Shown here: in pieces, positions 8,286 through 15,755 of the stretch
How the letters are laid out: every line of letters starts with the position of its first letter
Position numbering within the stretch: the stretch's first letter is position 1
Assembly (NCBI GenBank): GCA_963802915.1
Contig: CAWDKQ010000016.1
Span: 248,001-312,000 of the forward strand
DNA from: JAICMB01 sp963802915
Lineage (GTDB): Bacteria > Acidobacteriota > Terriglobia > Bryobacterales > Bryobacteraceae
DNA length: 64,000 nucleotides
Direction: 5' to 3'
Program-made: the position numbers and the translations under genes
The notes under the pieces: model-generated
The model's database searches: none
What the model saw: the letters and a program-made list of their open reading frames with translations, nothing else
What the model was told of the DNA's origin: nothing

Positions 8286-8897
8286 TTACAGGCAAGTTGC
8301 TAATATGCCGACGCGTTTGCGTAGAAAATGGGTGCGTTTCTCAGGCGGAAGACGTAGGAGTTGGCGGATTTGCTCACGCAGAGCCAGATCGCTCTCGCGC
8401 TTGAGCGCTTCGAGCTTATCCGTCCTCGTGATCTTCTTTTCATCCAGTGCCTTTTCCAGAATCTCGAGCACGGCGCGATCCTTCGCGCGCCCAGCGGCCC
8501 GCTTACTCTTTATGATATCGGCAAGATCGGCCACCAGTAACGAATAGCCGCCAAGATCGACTTGCCTTGCCCGGCTATGCAGACCTTCGAAAGATCTGAC
8601 GCCGTGTATCGTGGCCATGAAATCGAGTTGCAGCGTGTCTTCATCGCGCATGAGTCGAAAGAGATCGGAGCTTGGGTAATAAGGCTTCAAGAGCACACCG
8701 CCCAGGTCCTTCGCAATCGCCTTGAGCTTCTTTATGTTCGCGGGCGTCTTGCGAAAGAGAAAGTCGATATCGATCGTGGTCACAGGAGCGCCTTGCAGCG
8801 CAGCCGCCGAGTTTCCAATCATGACGACTTCGAGCCCGTGCTTCTGAATCACCTTTGCGACTTGGAAGAGAACCGGTTGGGCATCCAATCCGCTCAC
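8286..8897 (-). CDS. Nucleotidyltransferase-like (DUF6036-type) protein
   Basis: A protein of 203 aa with a GTG start overlapping the kdsA stop as GTGA. The N-terminal region VVMIGNSAAALQG...TIDIDFLF has the GxSAxxLxG...T-D-D pattern of minimal nucleotidyltransferase-fold proteins related to AbiEii or DUF6036. LQLDFMATIHGVRSF supplies a third acidic strand. The C-terminal half (ADLADIIKSKRAAGRAKDRAVLEIL) is helical and basic, as in that superfamily. No partner antitoxin is encoded next to it, so a toxin-antitoxin reading is not supported. It may be a housekeeping or degenerate nucleotidyltransferase. Confidence 0.65.
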   Translation of the reverse strand: MSGLDAQPVLFQVAKVIQKHGLEVVMIGNSAAALQGAPVTTIDIDFLFRKTPANIKKLKAIAKDLGGVLLKPYYPSSDLFRLMRDEDTLQLDFMATIHGVRSFEGLHSRARQVDLGGYSLLVADLADIIKSKRAAGRAKDRAVLEILEKALDEKKITRTDKLEALKRESDLALREQIRQLLRLPPEKRTHFLRKRVGILATCL

Positions 8898-9682
8898 CCC
8901 GCCGCCTCATGGATTCGCTTCAGCTTGGTCCACAACGGGCCGAGAAGGTCGAGTCTCAACGCGTTAGCGCCGTCCGATAGAGCTCGCTCCGGGGCTTCGT
9001 GGACTTCGACGAAGATGCCGTCCACTCCGGCTGCTACCGCGGCGCGGGACAGCGGCGCAATGAATTGCGGCTGACCTCCCGACGAAGTGCCGGCGGCTCC
9101 GGGCATTTGCACGCTGTGCGTCGCATCGAAAACGACCGGCCAGCCGAATTCGCGCATGATTGCCAGCCCTCGCATGTCCACGACCAGATTGTTGTAGCCG
9201 AAGGTTGTGCCGCGCTCGGTCAGGATGATTTTGTTGTTGCCCGTGGACGCGACCTTCTCCGCCGCATGCCGGATATCGTACGGCGAGACGAACTGCCCCT
9301 TTTTGATATTCACCGTCTTGCCGGTCCGCCCAGCTTCGATCAAGAGATCGGTCTGGCGGCAGAGGAACGCAGGAATCTGCAGAATGTCGACGGCTTCCGC
9401 GGCTGGTCCGGCCTGCGACGGTTCATGGATGTCTGTCAGCACGGGGTACCCAGCAGCTCGGACGCCTGCGAGAATGCGCAGCCCTTCTTTCAACCCTGGG
9501 CCGCGGTAGGACTCGATACTGCTTCGATTCGCCTTATCGAAAGAAGCTTTGAAGATGAACGGACCGACGATGCGGCCGATTTCGCGCGCGAGGAAGTGAA
9601 CGTGCTCCTCGCTCTCAATGACGCATGGGCCGGCGATCAACGCAAGCGCCTGGCCCGATCCGATGGGTGGCAGGTTGCTCAA
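8894..9682 (-). CDS. kdsA: 3-deoxy-8-phosphooctulonate synthase (Kdo-8-phosphate synthase)
   Basis: A protein of 262 aa, slightly short for KdsA (about 275-285). It condenses phosphoenolpyruvate with arabinose 5-phosphate to give Kdo 8-phosphate for lipopolysaccharide. Recognisable landmarks are GPCVIESE near the N-terminus, KASFDKANR, TDIHEPSQ, IPAFLCRQTDL, NIKKGQF, ERGTTFGYNNLVVDMR and FDATHSVQMPG. The N-terminus overlaps the pyrG stop by 4 nt. Together with kdsB and pyrG it forms the CMP-Kdo supply module, which implies an outer membrane containing Kdo. kdsC and kdsD are not in the window. Confidence 0.95.
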   Translation of the reverse strand: MSNLPPIGSGQALALIAGPCVIESEEHVHFLAREIGRIVGPFIFKASFDKANRSSIESYRGPGLKEGLRILAGVRAAGYPVLTDIHEPSQAGPAAEAVDILQIPAFLCRQTDLLIEAGRTGKTVNIKKGQFVSPYDIRHAAEKVASTGNNKIILTERGTTFGYNNLVVDMRGLAIMREFGWPVVFDATHSVQMPGAAGTSSGGQPQFIAPLSRAAVAAGVDGIFVEVHEAPERALSDGANALRLDLLGPLWTKLKRIHEAAG

Positions 9683-11334
9683 TCCGCGTGTGAAAACTCT
9701 TCGGAACGCTTCCGCTGTTCGGCCTGCATACGAACATGTTCCTTGTGCGCCGCGCCGATAAACGCCGAAAACAGCGGATGCGGTTCCATCGGTTTCGACT
9801 TGAACTCAGGATGGAACTGGCAGCCGAGATACCAAGGATGTTCTTCGATCTCGCAGATCTCGACGTAGACTGCGTCCGGAGTCTGGCCCGTAAGCTTCAA
9901 CCCATGCTCGGTCAGAACCGGCTCGAACTCGCGATTGAACTCATAGCGATGGCGATGCCGCTCGCTGATCTGTGGCACGTTGTACGCGGCGCGAGCGAAG
10001 CTGCCCTCGGCGAGATTACACGGATAAGCGCCCAGACGCATCGTCCCGCCTAGCTCGTCGACGCCTTTCAACTCCCGCAATTTATAAATGACGCGGTTCG
10101 GCGTAGCAGGATCGAATTCGGTGGAGTTTGCGTTTTCCATCCCGCAAACGTTGCGTGCATACTCGATCACCATGGTCTGCATGCCGAGACAGATTCCAAA
10201 ATACGGGATCTTGTTCTCACGCGCATAGCGAATCGCGCAGATCATTCCCTCGACGCCGCGCTTGCCAAATCCGCCCGGAACCAGGATACCGTCGAAGCCC
10301 TGAAGCACGCGGGCGCAGTCCGGCCAATGCAACTGCTCGGATTCGATCCACGTAATGTTGACCTTCAACCGATGAGCGAGGCCACCGTGCATGAGCGCTT
10401 CCTTCAGGCTCTTGTAGGAATCCTCGTATTCGACATATTTGCCGATGAGCGCGATATTCACTTCGCCTTCAGGGTTCTGCATGCGCTCCAGCATACCGGT
10501 CCAGCGGCTCAGGTCGCGCGGCTTGGCGTCAATGCGAAGCAGCCTGAGAATAATCTCGTCGACGCGCTGTTCGGCGAACGTGAGCGGCACTTCGTAGACG
10601 GACTGCACGTCGCTCGCGGTGATCACAGCCTCGACATCGACATCGCAGAAGAGCGCGATCTTGTCCTTCATCTCGGGAGCAAGAGGATGATCCGAGCGGC
10701 ACAGCAGGATATCGGGCTGGATACCGATGGCCCTGAGCTCTTTGACGCTGTGCTGCGTGGGCTTCGTTTTCAGCTCTTGAGCCGCGGCGATCCAGGGCAC
10801 CAGTGTGACGTGAACGAATGCGGTGTTCTCGCGGCCGAGCTCGTGACGAAGCTGGCGAATGGCTTCTAGGAACGGCAGCGATTCGATATCGCCGACAGTT
10901 CCGCCAATCTCGACGATGACCACATCGGCATCGCCCGCGACTTTGCGCGCGGCGGCCTTGATCTCATTAGTTACGTGAGGGATCACCTGAACGGTTTTGC
11001 CGAGGTAGTCGCCGCGGCGTTCCTTCTGGATGATCTGCTCGTAAATACGACCGGACGTCAGGTTGTTGCTTTGCGTCAGTGGCGCGTGCGTGAAGCGCTC
11101 GTAGTGGCCGAGATCGAGATCGGTCTCCGCGCCATCGTCGGTAACAAAAACCTCGCCGTGCTGGAACGGGCTCATGGTGCCCGGATCCACGTTCAAATAA
11201 GGGTCGAACTTTTGCAGCGTGACTTTGAGTCCGCGGCTTTCCAAAAGACATCCGATGGATGACGCCGCGATCCCTTTGCCCAGCGACGAAACCACGCCCC
11301 CCGTAACAAATATGTATTTGGCCGTCGTCGACAT
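9679..11334 (-). CDS. pyrG: CTP synthase (glutamine hydrolysing)
   Basis: A protein of 551 aa, the usual length. It converts UTP to CTP with ATP and glutamine. The N-terminal amidoligase domain starts KYIFVTGGVVSSLGKGI with the P-loop. The C-terminal class I glutamine amidotransferase domain has GICLGMQ with the catalytic cysteine near residue 385 and QFHPEFKSKP with the catalytic His/Glu near the end. It lies between kdsB (2 nt upstream) and kdsA (overlapping), which fits CTP being the co-substrate of KdsB. Confidence 0.97.
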   Translation of the reverse strand: MSTTAKYIFVTGGVVSSLGKGIAASSIGCLLESRGLKVTLQKFDPYLNVDPGTMSPFQHGEVFVTDDGAETDLDLGHYERFTHAPLTQSNNLTSGRIYEQIIQKERRGDYLGKTVQVIPHVTNEIKAAARKVAGDADVVIVEIGGTVGDIESLPFLEAIRQLRHELGRENTAFVHVTLVPWIAAAQELKTKPTQHSVKELRAIGIQPDILLCRSDHPLAPEMKDKIALFCDVDVEAVITASDVQSVYEVPLTFAEQRVDEIILRLLRIDAKPRDLSRWTGMLERMQNPEGEVNIALIGKYVEYEDSYKSLKEALMHGGLAHRLKVNITWIESEQLHWPDCARVLQGFDGILVPGGFGKRGVEGMICAIRYARENKIPYFGICLGMQTMVIEYARNVCGMENANSTEFDPATPNRVIYKLRELKGVDELGGTMRLGAYPCNLAEGSFARAAYNVPQISERHRHRYEFNREFEPVLTEHGLKLTGQTPDAVYVEICEIEEHPWYLGCQFHPEFKSKPMEPHPLFSAFIGAAHKEHVRMQAEQRKRSEEFSHAD

Positions 11335-11336
11335 GT

Positions 11337-12089
11337 CTACCTCAACAAAGATGCTTCAAATAGCGTTGACACGCGTTCGAGATCCTCCGGAGTATCTACA
11401 CCAAGAGAATCGTAATCGGTTTCGACAACTCGAATCCGAAATCCGTTTTCGAGCGCCCGTAACTGTTCCAGGCGTTCCGCCTGTTCGAGCGGACCAAGGG
11501 GGAGATCGGAATAGCGTAGCAGAAAATCGCGCCGATAAATGTAAAGACCGATGTGTTTGAAGTGCGCGGCCGCGCCGTCGCGCACAAACGGTATCGGGAA
11601 GCGCGAAAAATAAATGGCGTTTCCGGCAAGATCGGTCACGACTTTCACAACGTTGGGATTCGTGACTTCGCTCTCGTCCTCGATAAGCTTCTTCAACGTA
11701 GCCATCGGGACTTCTTCGTCCTCAATCATGGAGAGCACCGCTGCATCGATCGCGTCGGGATCGATCATCGGCTCGTCACCCTGGATGTTCACTACAATCT
11801 CCGCCTGCTCCGCCGATGCGATCTCGGCAGCACGATCCGTACCCGACATATGATCTGAACGAGTCATCTTCACCGAAGCGCCGAAATCGCGGGCCGCTGA
11901 GTAGATGCGATCGTCGTCGGTCGCGATCACAAGCTTTGTCAAATAACGCGCCTGCGAAGCCCGCTCATACACGTGCTGCAACATGGACTTGCCGGCGATG
12001 GAGACGAGTGCTTTACCAGGAAAACGGGAAGAATTAAACCGGGCAGGAATCACGCCCAGAATTCTGGGTGGCACAATCGATCTTATCAC
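11337..12089 (-). CDS. kdsB: 3-deoxy-manno-octulosonate cytidylyltransferase (CMP-Kdo synthetase)
   Basis: A protein of 250 aa, the family's usual length. It activates Kdo with CTP to CMP-Kdo for lipid A/core assembly. Motifs are IPARFNSSRFPGKAL near the N-terminus (nucleotide-binding), IATDD, NIQGDEPMI, and the closing GVDTPEDLERV. The first few residues (MIRSIVPPR) may be an over-extension, since the fold usually begins just before ILGVIPAR. It is the first gene of the minus-strand run and is transcribed divergently from the oxidoreductase gene starting near 12132. Confidence 0.95.
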   Translation of the reverse strand: MIRSIVPPRILGVIPARFNSSRFPGKALVSIAGKSMLQHVYERASQARYLTKLVIATDDDRIYSAARDFGASVKMTRSDHMSGTDRAAEIASAEQAEIVVNIQGDEPMIDPDAIDAAVLSMIEDEEVPMATLKKLIEDESEVTNPNVVKVVTDLAGNAIYFSRFPIPFVRDGAAAHFKHIGLYIYRRDFLLRYSDLPLGPLEQAERLEQLRALENGFRIRVVETDYDSLGVDTPEDLERVSTLFEASLLR

Positions 12090-12112
12090 AATCGACGTTT
12101 GAGTCGAGACCT

Positions 12113-12134
12113 TTTTAACGTGAATTTTAACGTG
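12113..12134 (+). repeat. 10-bp direct repeat with 12-nt period at the oxidoreductase start
   Basis: TTTTAACGTG occurs at 12113-12122 and again at 12125-12134. The period of 12 nt keeps the reading frame, so the encoded FNV appears twice and two in-frame GTG codons (12120, 12132) compete as possible starts. It could be a small tandem duplication or a regulatory half-site pair in the short divergent region between kdsB and this gene. Confidence 0.5.
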
Positions 12135-13103
12135 CTAGGTTGGATATTGAACCCCATCCAAGTAGCTGTCGTCGGCGCAGGCGCGTTCGGGCGCAATCAC
12201 GTTCGCGTCCTGCACGAAAGCTCTAAAGCGCAATTAGCGGGCGTTGTTGATGTTATCCAGGATCACGCCGCCGCGGCGGCCGCGCAGTTCGGCTGTCCTT
12301 CTTTCAGCAATCATAAAGACCTGATCGGCAAAGTGGACGCGGCCATCGTCGCAGTGCCGACTTCTGCCCACGCGGACGTCGGGTGCGAACTGATGGAAGC
12401 CGGCATCGACGTGCTCGTGGAAAAGCCCATCGCCCCGGATCGCGAATCGGCCGAACGGTTGATTGAGACCGCCGAACTCAACGGCCGTATCCTCATGATC
12501 GGACACCTGGAACGATTCAATCCCGGCGTGATGGCGCTGAAAAGAATTGTGAGCCATCCGCTTTTCTTTGAAGTCCACCGGCTCAGCCTGTTCTCGCCGC
12601 GCAGCCTTGACATCGACGTGGTGCTCGACCTGATGATCCACGATCTCGACATTGTGCTGGATATGGTCGGCCAGGCGCCCGAGGAGATTCGTGCCGCCGG
12701 AATTCGGATTCTCTCCGAAAAGGTCGACATCGCGAACGTGCGCCTCGCGTTTCCAACCGGTTGCATCGCAAATCTTACGGCCAGCCGCGTTTCGACGGAG
12801 CGGGTCCGAAAACTACGTTTGTTCCAGCCGAGCCAGTACATCTCGCTCGATTACAGCCGCCAGGAGGGCGCTGTTTTCGCAGTACAGGGCGATCAAAGGA
12901 TCGATTTTCAAATGCTTGCGGTCGAGAAGAACGAGCCGTTGAAGGTCGAGGTAGAGCATTTCCTGGACTGCGTCGCGACTCGCCGGACGCCCATCGTCTC
13001 GGGCCGAGATGGGTTGAGAGCGCTGGATACGGCGCTCGACATCCTTGCTAAAATCGAAGAGCACAAACAGGTGGTCGTTAGTCAGCTAAAGTCTCTGCCT
13101 TAG
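12132..13103 (+). CDS. Gfo/Idh/MocA-family NAD(P)-dependent oxidoreductase
   Basis: A protein of 323 aa from the GTG at 12132; GTG 12120 and TTG 12147 are alternatives. No ATG lies close to the Rossmann start, and the longer open frame back to 11973 overlaps kdsB and is unlikely. The Rossmann motif VAVVGAGAFGRNH lies at the N-terminus. VEKPIAPDRESAERL carries the family EKP lysine, and GHLERFNPGV followed by DLMIHDLDIVL carries the HD-type catalytic region. The GHxERFNP pattern is seen in sugar-nucleotide dehydrogenases of the UDP-GlcNAc 3-dehydrogenase (GnnA) type near lipid A genes. With kds genes divergently adjacent, a lipid A or surface-sugar role is a reasonable inference but is not proven. 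Confidence 0.85.
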   Translation: MLGWILNPIQVAVVGAGAFGRNHVRVLHESSKAQLAGVVDVIQDHAAAAAAQFGCPSFSNHKDLIGKVDAAIVAVPTSAHADVGCELMEAGIDVLVEKPIAPDRESAERLIETAELNGRILMIGHLERFNPGVMALKRIVSHPLFFEVHRLSLFSPRSLDIDVVLDLMIHDLDIVLDMVGQAPEEIRAAGIRILSEKVDIANVRLAFPTGCIANLTASRVSTERVRKLRLFQPSQYISLDYSRQEGAVFAVQGDQRIDFQMLAVEKNEPLKVEVEHFLDCVATRRTPIVSGRDGLRALDTALDILAKIEEHKQVVVSQLKSLP

Positions 13104-13110
13104 GCAACTT

Positions 13111-13124
13111 CGGGCTTTAGCCCG
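13111..13124. repeat. Short perfect hairpin after the oxidoreductase gene
   Basis: CGGGCTTTAGCCCG is a perfect inverted repeat (6-bp arms, 2-nt centre, or 5-bp arms with a 4-nt loop) in the 41-nt gap before the TonB-like gene. It lacks a following T-run, so it is a weak terminator candidate. It may instead be a dispersed palindromic repeat. No second copy was noticed in the window. Confidence 0.4.
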
Positions 13125-13144
13125 GCGTCTCTTCATAGAACAGC

Positions 13145-14191
13145 GTGGCGGTCCAAACTCAGACGGAGACAGACTCCGGCCCCGATTTATTACTTCACTG
13201 GCAGGAACGCCCAGACTCGCGCACATTTTTTCGGGAAGCGGCCGCATCGCTGGCCATCAATGTTGTCCTGTTCGCCTGCGCCATCCTGATCAACAGTATT
13301 CCTACAGAGCCCGCGCCGTCGCGTCGAGTTGAAATTGACCTGCATCAGGCCGTGCATCTGGTCGCCCCGCGGTTCAAGGAGCTCACACAGAAAGAGCCTA
13401 ACAAAGGGCCGGTTGCTAAAGAGGTGAATGTCGAAGGCCTGCTGGCGAAGCGGGCGATTCCGGAGAGCCTTCCCCAGCCACCTAAAACATTCCATCCACC
13501 AGCGCCCGCCCCACCTGCAGCGCCTCAGCCAGCGCCACCGCAGATTCTCCCGGAGCCGCCCAAGCTGGATGCTCGCCTGCCGGTCTCTCCGCCGCAGTTT
13601 GGCATCCCCGAGGCTCCGCCTCCCAAGCCGCAACCGCAGCAGCCGAAGCTCGCCTTTGAGACACCGGGCCAGAATGGCGCAACAGAGCAGCGGATTCCCG
13701 GCCAGGCGAAGATACCAGTACCGAGAACTTCGCTGACCGACGCCATAGAAAGCGTTGTACGTTCCGGCCCGAACGGCCAGGTGAACGGCACGATGGTAGG
13801 CGACGAAGATCAAATGCCATCACCGGCGGAGGCGCTCCAGCGGCCGACACCGGGCCGGCTTCAGAGCAGCCTGCAATTGCTGAGCGATGCTCAAGGCGTC
13901 GATTTTAAGCCGTACCTCATCCAGATCCTGTCTATCGTTCGACGCAACTGGCTCGCAATTATTCCGGAAAGCGCCCGTATGGGACGCCGCGGTAAGGTCC
14001 TGCTGCAGTTCATCGTCAACCGGCAAGGTTACGTGCCGAAGCTGGTGATCGCCATGCCATCGGGTACAGAAGCCTTCGACAAAGCTGCCGTCGCTGGGGT
14101 AAGCGCGTCCACTCCACTTCCCACATTTCCATCCGGGTTTAAGGGCGACGAAGTGCGCTTACAATTCGCATTCACTTACAACATGAAATAA
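13145..14191 (+). CDS. TonB-like energy transducer protein
   Basis: A protein of 348 aa with a GTG start. A single N-terminal membrane anchor lies at about residues 32-52, followed by a long proline-rich periplasmic spacer (about residues 110-185, many P-x-P repeats). A C-terminal TonB-like domain begins near residue 255 (VRRNWLAIIPESARMGRRGKV, then FIVNRQGYVPKLVIA and FDKAAVAGV). TonB proteins couple the inner-membrane proton motive force to outer-membrane receptors, typically for iron complexes or sugars. No ExbB, ExbD or receptor gene is adjacent. The following ferritin-like gene starts 14 nt after the stop, which hints at an iron connection. Confidence 0.85.
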   Translation: MAVQTQTETDSGPDLLLHWQERPDSRTFFREAAASLAINVVLFACAILINSIPTEPAPSRRVEIDLHQAVHLVAPRFKELTQKEPNKGPVAKEVNVEGLLAKRAIPESLPQPPKTFHPPAPAPPAAPQPAPPQILPEPPKLDARLPVSPPQFGIPEAPPPKPQPQQPKLAFETPGQNGATEQRIPGQAKIPVPRTSLTDAIESVVRSGPNGQVNGTMVGDEDQMPSPAEALQRPTPGRLQSSLQLLSDAQGVDFKPYLIQILSIVRRNWLAIIPESARMGRRGKVLLQFIVNRQGYVPKLVIAMPSGTEAFDKAAVAGVSASTPLPTFPSGFKGDEVRLQFAFTYNMK

Positions 14192-14205
14192 TTGGACGGA
14201 GCCAT

Positions 14206-14529
14206 ATGGGATTCGAACAATACCACGAGCCTGCCGCAGAGTTGTCGAAAGAAACGCGGACTTTCGCGCGGATGATCGCGTCGCTAGGGGAAGAAGCCGA
14301 AGCAATCAACTGGTACGAGCAGCGGATTTCGGTGGAGACCGACAAAGTAGCGGTCGCCATCATGAAAGACGCGCAGCATGAAGAGTTTAAGCACTTTGGT
14401 ATGGATCTGGAGTTCCTGCTCCGGATGAAACCAGCCTGGCGCGACATCTTGAAGGGCATTCTGTTTCAGGATGGCGATATCGTCGACCATGGCGAAAAGG
14501 CGGAGAAAGAAACCGAGGATGAAAAGTGA
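14206..14529 (+). CDS. EncFtn-type (encapsulated) ferritin-like protein
   Basis: A protein of 107 aa preceded by a GGAG ribosome-binding site. It shows the EncFtn pattern known from Rhodospirillum rubrum: EEAEAINWYEQR (residues 29-40) and HEEFKHFGM (58-66). E32, W36, Y37, E60 and H63 can be matched to the ferroxidase-centre Glu32, Trp38, Tyr39, Glu62 and His65 of that protein, with the same E-x2-H spacing. Two long helices plus a short C-terminal helix fit the annular EncFtn fold. Unusually, the C-terminus ends in acidic/basic residues (EKETEDEK) with no hydrophobic encapsulin-targeting peptide, and no encapsulin shell gene lies nearby. It probably shares a transcript with the TonB-like gene. 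Confidence 0.85.
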   Translation: MGFEQYHEPAAELSKETRTFARMIASLGEEAEAINWYEQRISVETDKVAVAIMKDAQHEEFKHFGMDLEFLLRMKPAWRDILKGILFQDGDIVDHGEKAEKETEDEK

Positions 14530-14548
14530 GGGGCCGCTCGGCAGCCCC
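14530..14548. terminator. Possible GC hairpin between convergent genes
   Basis: An imperfect inverted repeat (GGGGC arm, 9-nt centre with two extra G-C pairs, GCCCC arm) sits in the 30-nt gap between the convergent ferritin and secreted-protein genes. There is no T-run on either side, so intrinsic termination is uncertain. Confidence 0.3.
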
Positions 14549-14559
14549 CGCCGTACCCC

Positions 14560-15522
14560 CTACCAACTGCTGAGTGCCGCGCGTAGCCACGTGTTTGGCG
14601 TAACGCAGACGTAATAGTAGTTGGAATCCGATGCCCACATTCCAGCCGTGCAGCTTGAGCTTGACGTGCTCGGCGGCGTGGTCTTCATTCCGATCACCGA
14701 AGGGTCGGCTGCAATGGTGGTGTGACCCAGATTCTCGGTAGTGAGTATACCGGTTCCGGGAATCACGTCTTTGGAGCTGAGAAACGCCCGCTGATCCGCG
14801 CCGTTATCGTCCCACGACCCGTTGGTAGCGTGCCAGGTAAATAGGGGAATCGAGTCCGTTGGGAAGGCTGCGATTCCGCTCTGCGCGCTGCAAACTCCTG
14901 AACATGTCAAGGTCAGGCTGTGGCCCACGGTCAGGGTCCCGGAACTCGCGAAATAGACGAAAGCGTCGCCGCTGCCGCCGGTGAGCGAAACGGTCACGGG
15001 GCCGGTTAAAGAATAGGCCAGACCACCGAAGCGGATGTTGCAGGGAACGGTCGCCAGACAATTCGCTCCGATTGTCAGGGTCTGGGTGTCGATAAGTATC
15101 ACGGAGAAGTCGCCGAGTTGGGTCGCCATGGAAGCCCCGCTCCCGCTTTCTCCGGCGACGACTTGCGGTTCCCAGCGGTTGGTGACGCCGTTCCAGACGA
15201 GCGCTTGGCCCGCTTGGGGAACAATGGGCGCGACGGAATTTCCCTGGATTCGCGTTACTGTGGTCGCGCTGGGAGAGCCAGTGACATCGCCGGCAACATT
15301 CCCGAGAATTTGCGTCACCCATGTATTCGGCGCGACGCACGCGAACAGGTTCGCTCCGGCTGGAGCGTTGGTATTGAAGAAGATATCCCCGGCGTAGCAG
15401 GTGGTGGGGAGAGTAGTCCCGAACTTGACGGCGCGGGCGGTGGCGGCACTGGCTGGGGCCCCGGCCATTAAGGCGAGGAGGCAACCGATTGCGATAAATA
15501 GCGATTTGCTGAGTCGATTCAT
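14560..15522 (-). CDS. Secreted protein with repeated Cys/Trp motif, function unknown
   Basis: A protein of 320 aa from the ATG at 15522, chosen because a clean signal peptide (MNRLSKSLFIAIGCLLALMA, cleavage after ASA near residue 26) follows it. An in-frame extension to 15699 would bury this signal. The mature protein is rich in Gly, Ser and Thr with beta-strand-like alternation. A motif C-x-AG(D/M)...C-V-x-PNTW occurs at the N-terminus (C42, C62, W68) and again at the C-terminus (C291, C306, W312), bracketing a central region with two further Cys pairs. Similar motifs occur in large secreted acidobacterial proteins, but I know of no assigned function. It is divergent from the kinase gene at 15756. 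Confidence 0.75.
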   Translation of the reverse strand: MNRLSKSLFIAIGCLLALMAGAPASAATARAVKFGTTLPTTCYAGDIFFNTNAPAGANLFACVAPNTWVTQILGNVAGDVTGSPSATTVTRIQGNSVAPIVPQAGQALVWNGVTNRWEPQVVAGESGSGASMATQLGDFSVILIDTQTLTIGANCLATVPCNIRFGGLAYSLTGPVTVSLTGGSGDAFVYFASSGTLTVGHSLTLTCSGVCSAQSGIAAFPTDSIPLFTWHATNGSWDDNGADQRAFLSSKDVIPGTGILTTENLGHTTIAADPSVIGMKTTPPSTSSSSCTAGMWASDSNYYYVCVTPNTWLRAALSSW

Positions 15523-15755
15523 AGGGTTTGAAACTCCTGGTCTCAGGCTATTGGCGCGACTGGCGCGCTTCGGTCGCGAACCCGCGCAGATGATTGAAAA
15601 CAAGAATGATATTTGCACATTGTTGTCGTGACTGCATTTTTCCCGGATATCGACTTGATGCCATGGTTTGATTCGAATGAGTCCGCATCGTGTGGTCATG
15701 TTACAGTCGATTTGGCGGCCTTTCTCGATCGGCTAGACTGAGCTAAATCACTGGC
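15523..15755. other. Divergent intergenic region with a GC-rich hairpin
   Basis: This is a 233-nt gap between the secreted-protein gene (minus) and the TolB/TPR kinase gene (plus), and it should hold both promoters. An inverted repeat CGCGAC (15555-15560) / GTCGCG (15573-15578) could form a hairpin in the leader of the secreted-protein mRNA. An AGGAG ribosome-binding site for that gene lies about 11 nt before its ATG. No convincing -35/-10 pair was found on either strand. Confidence 0.4.

Noticed and set aside
8286..8897. Toxin of a toxin-antitoxin pair (AbiEii-like)
   Set aside because: No small antitoxin gene is adjacent; the flanking genes are kdsA and the RDD protein.
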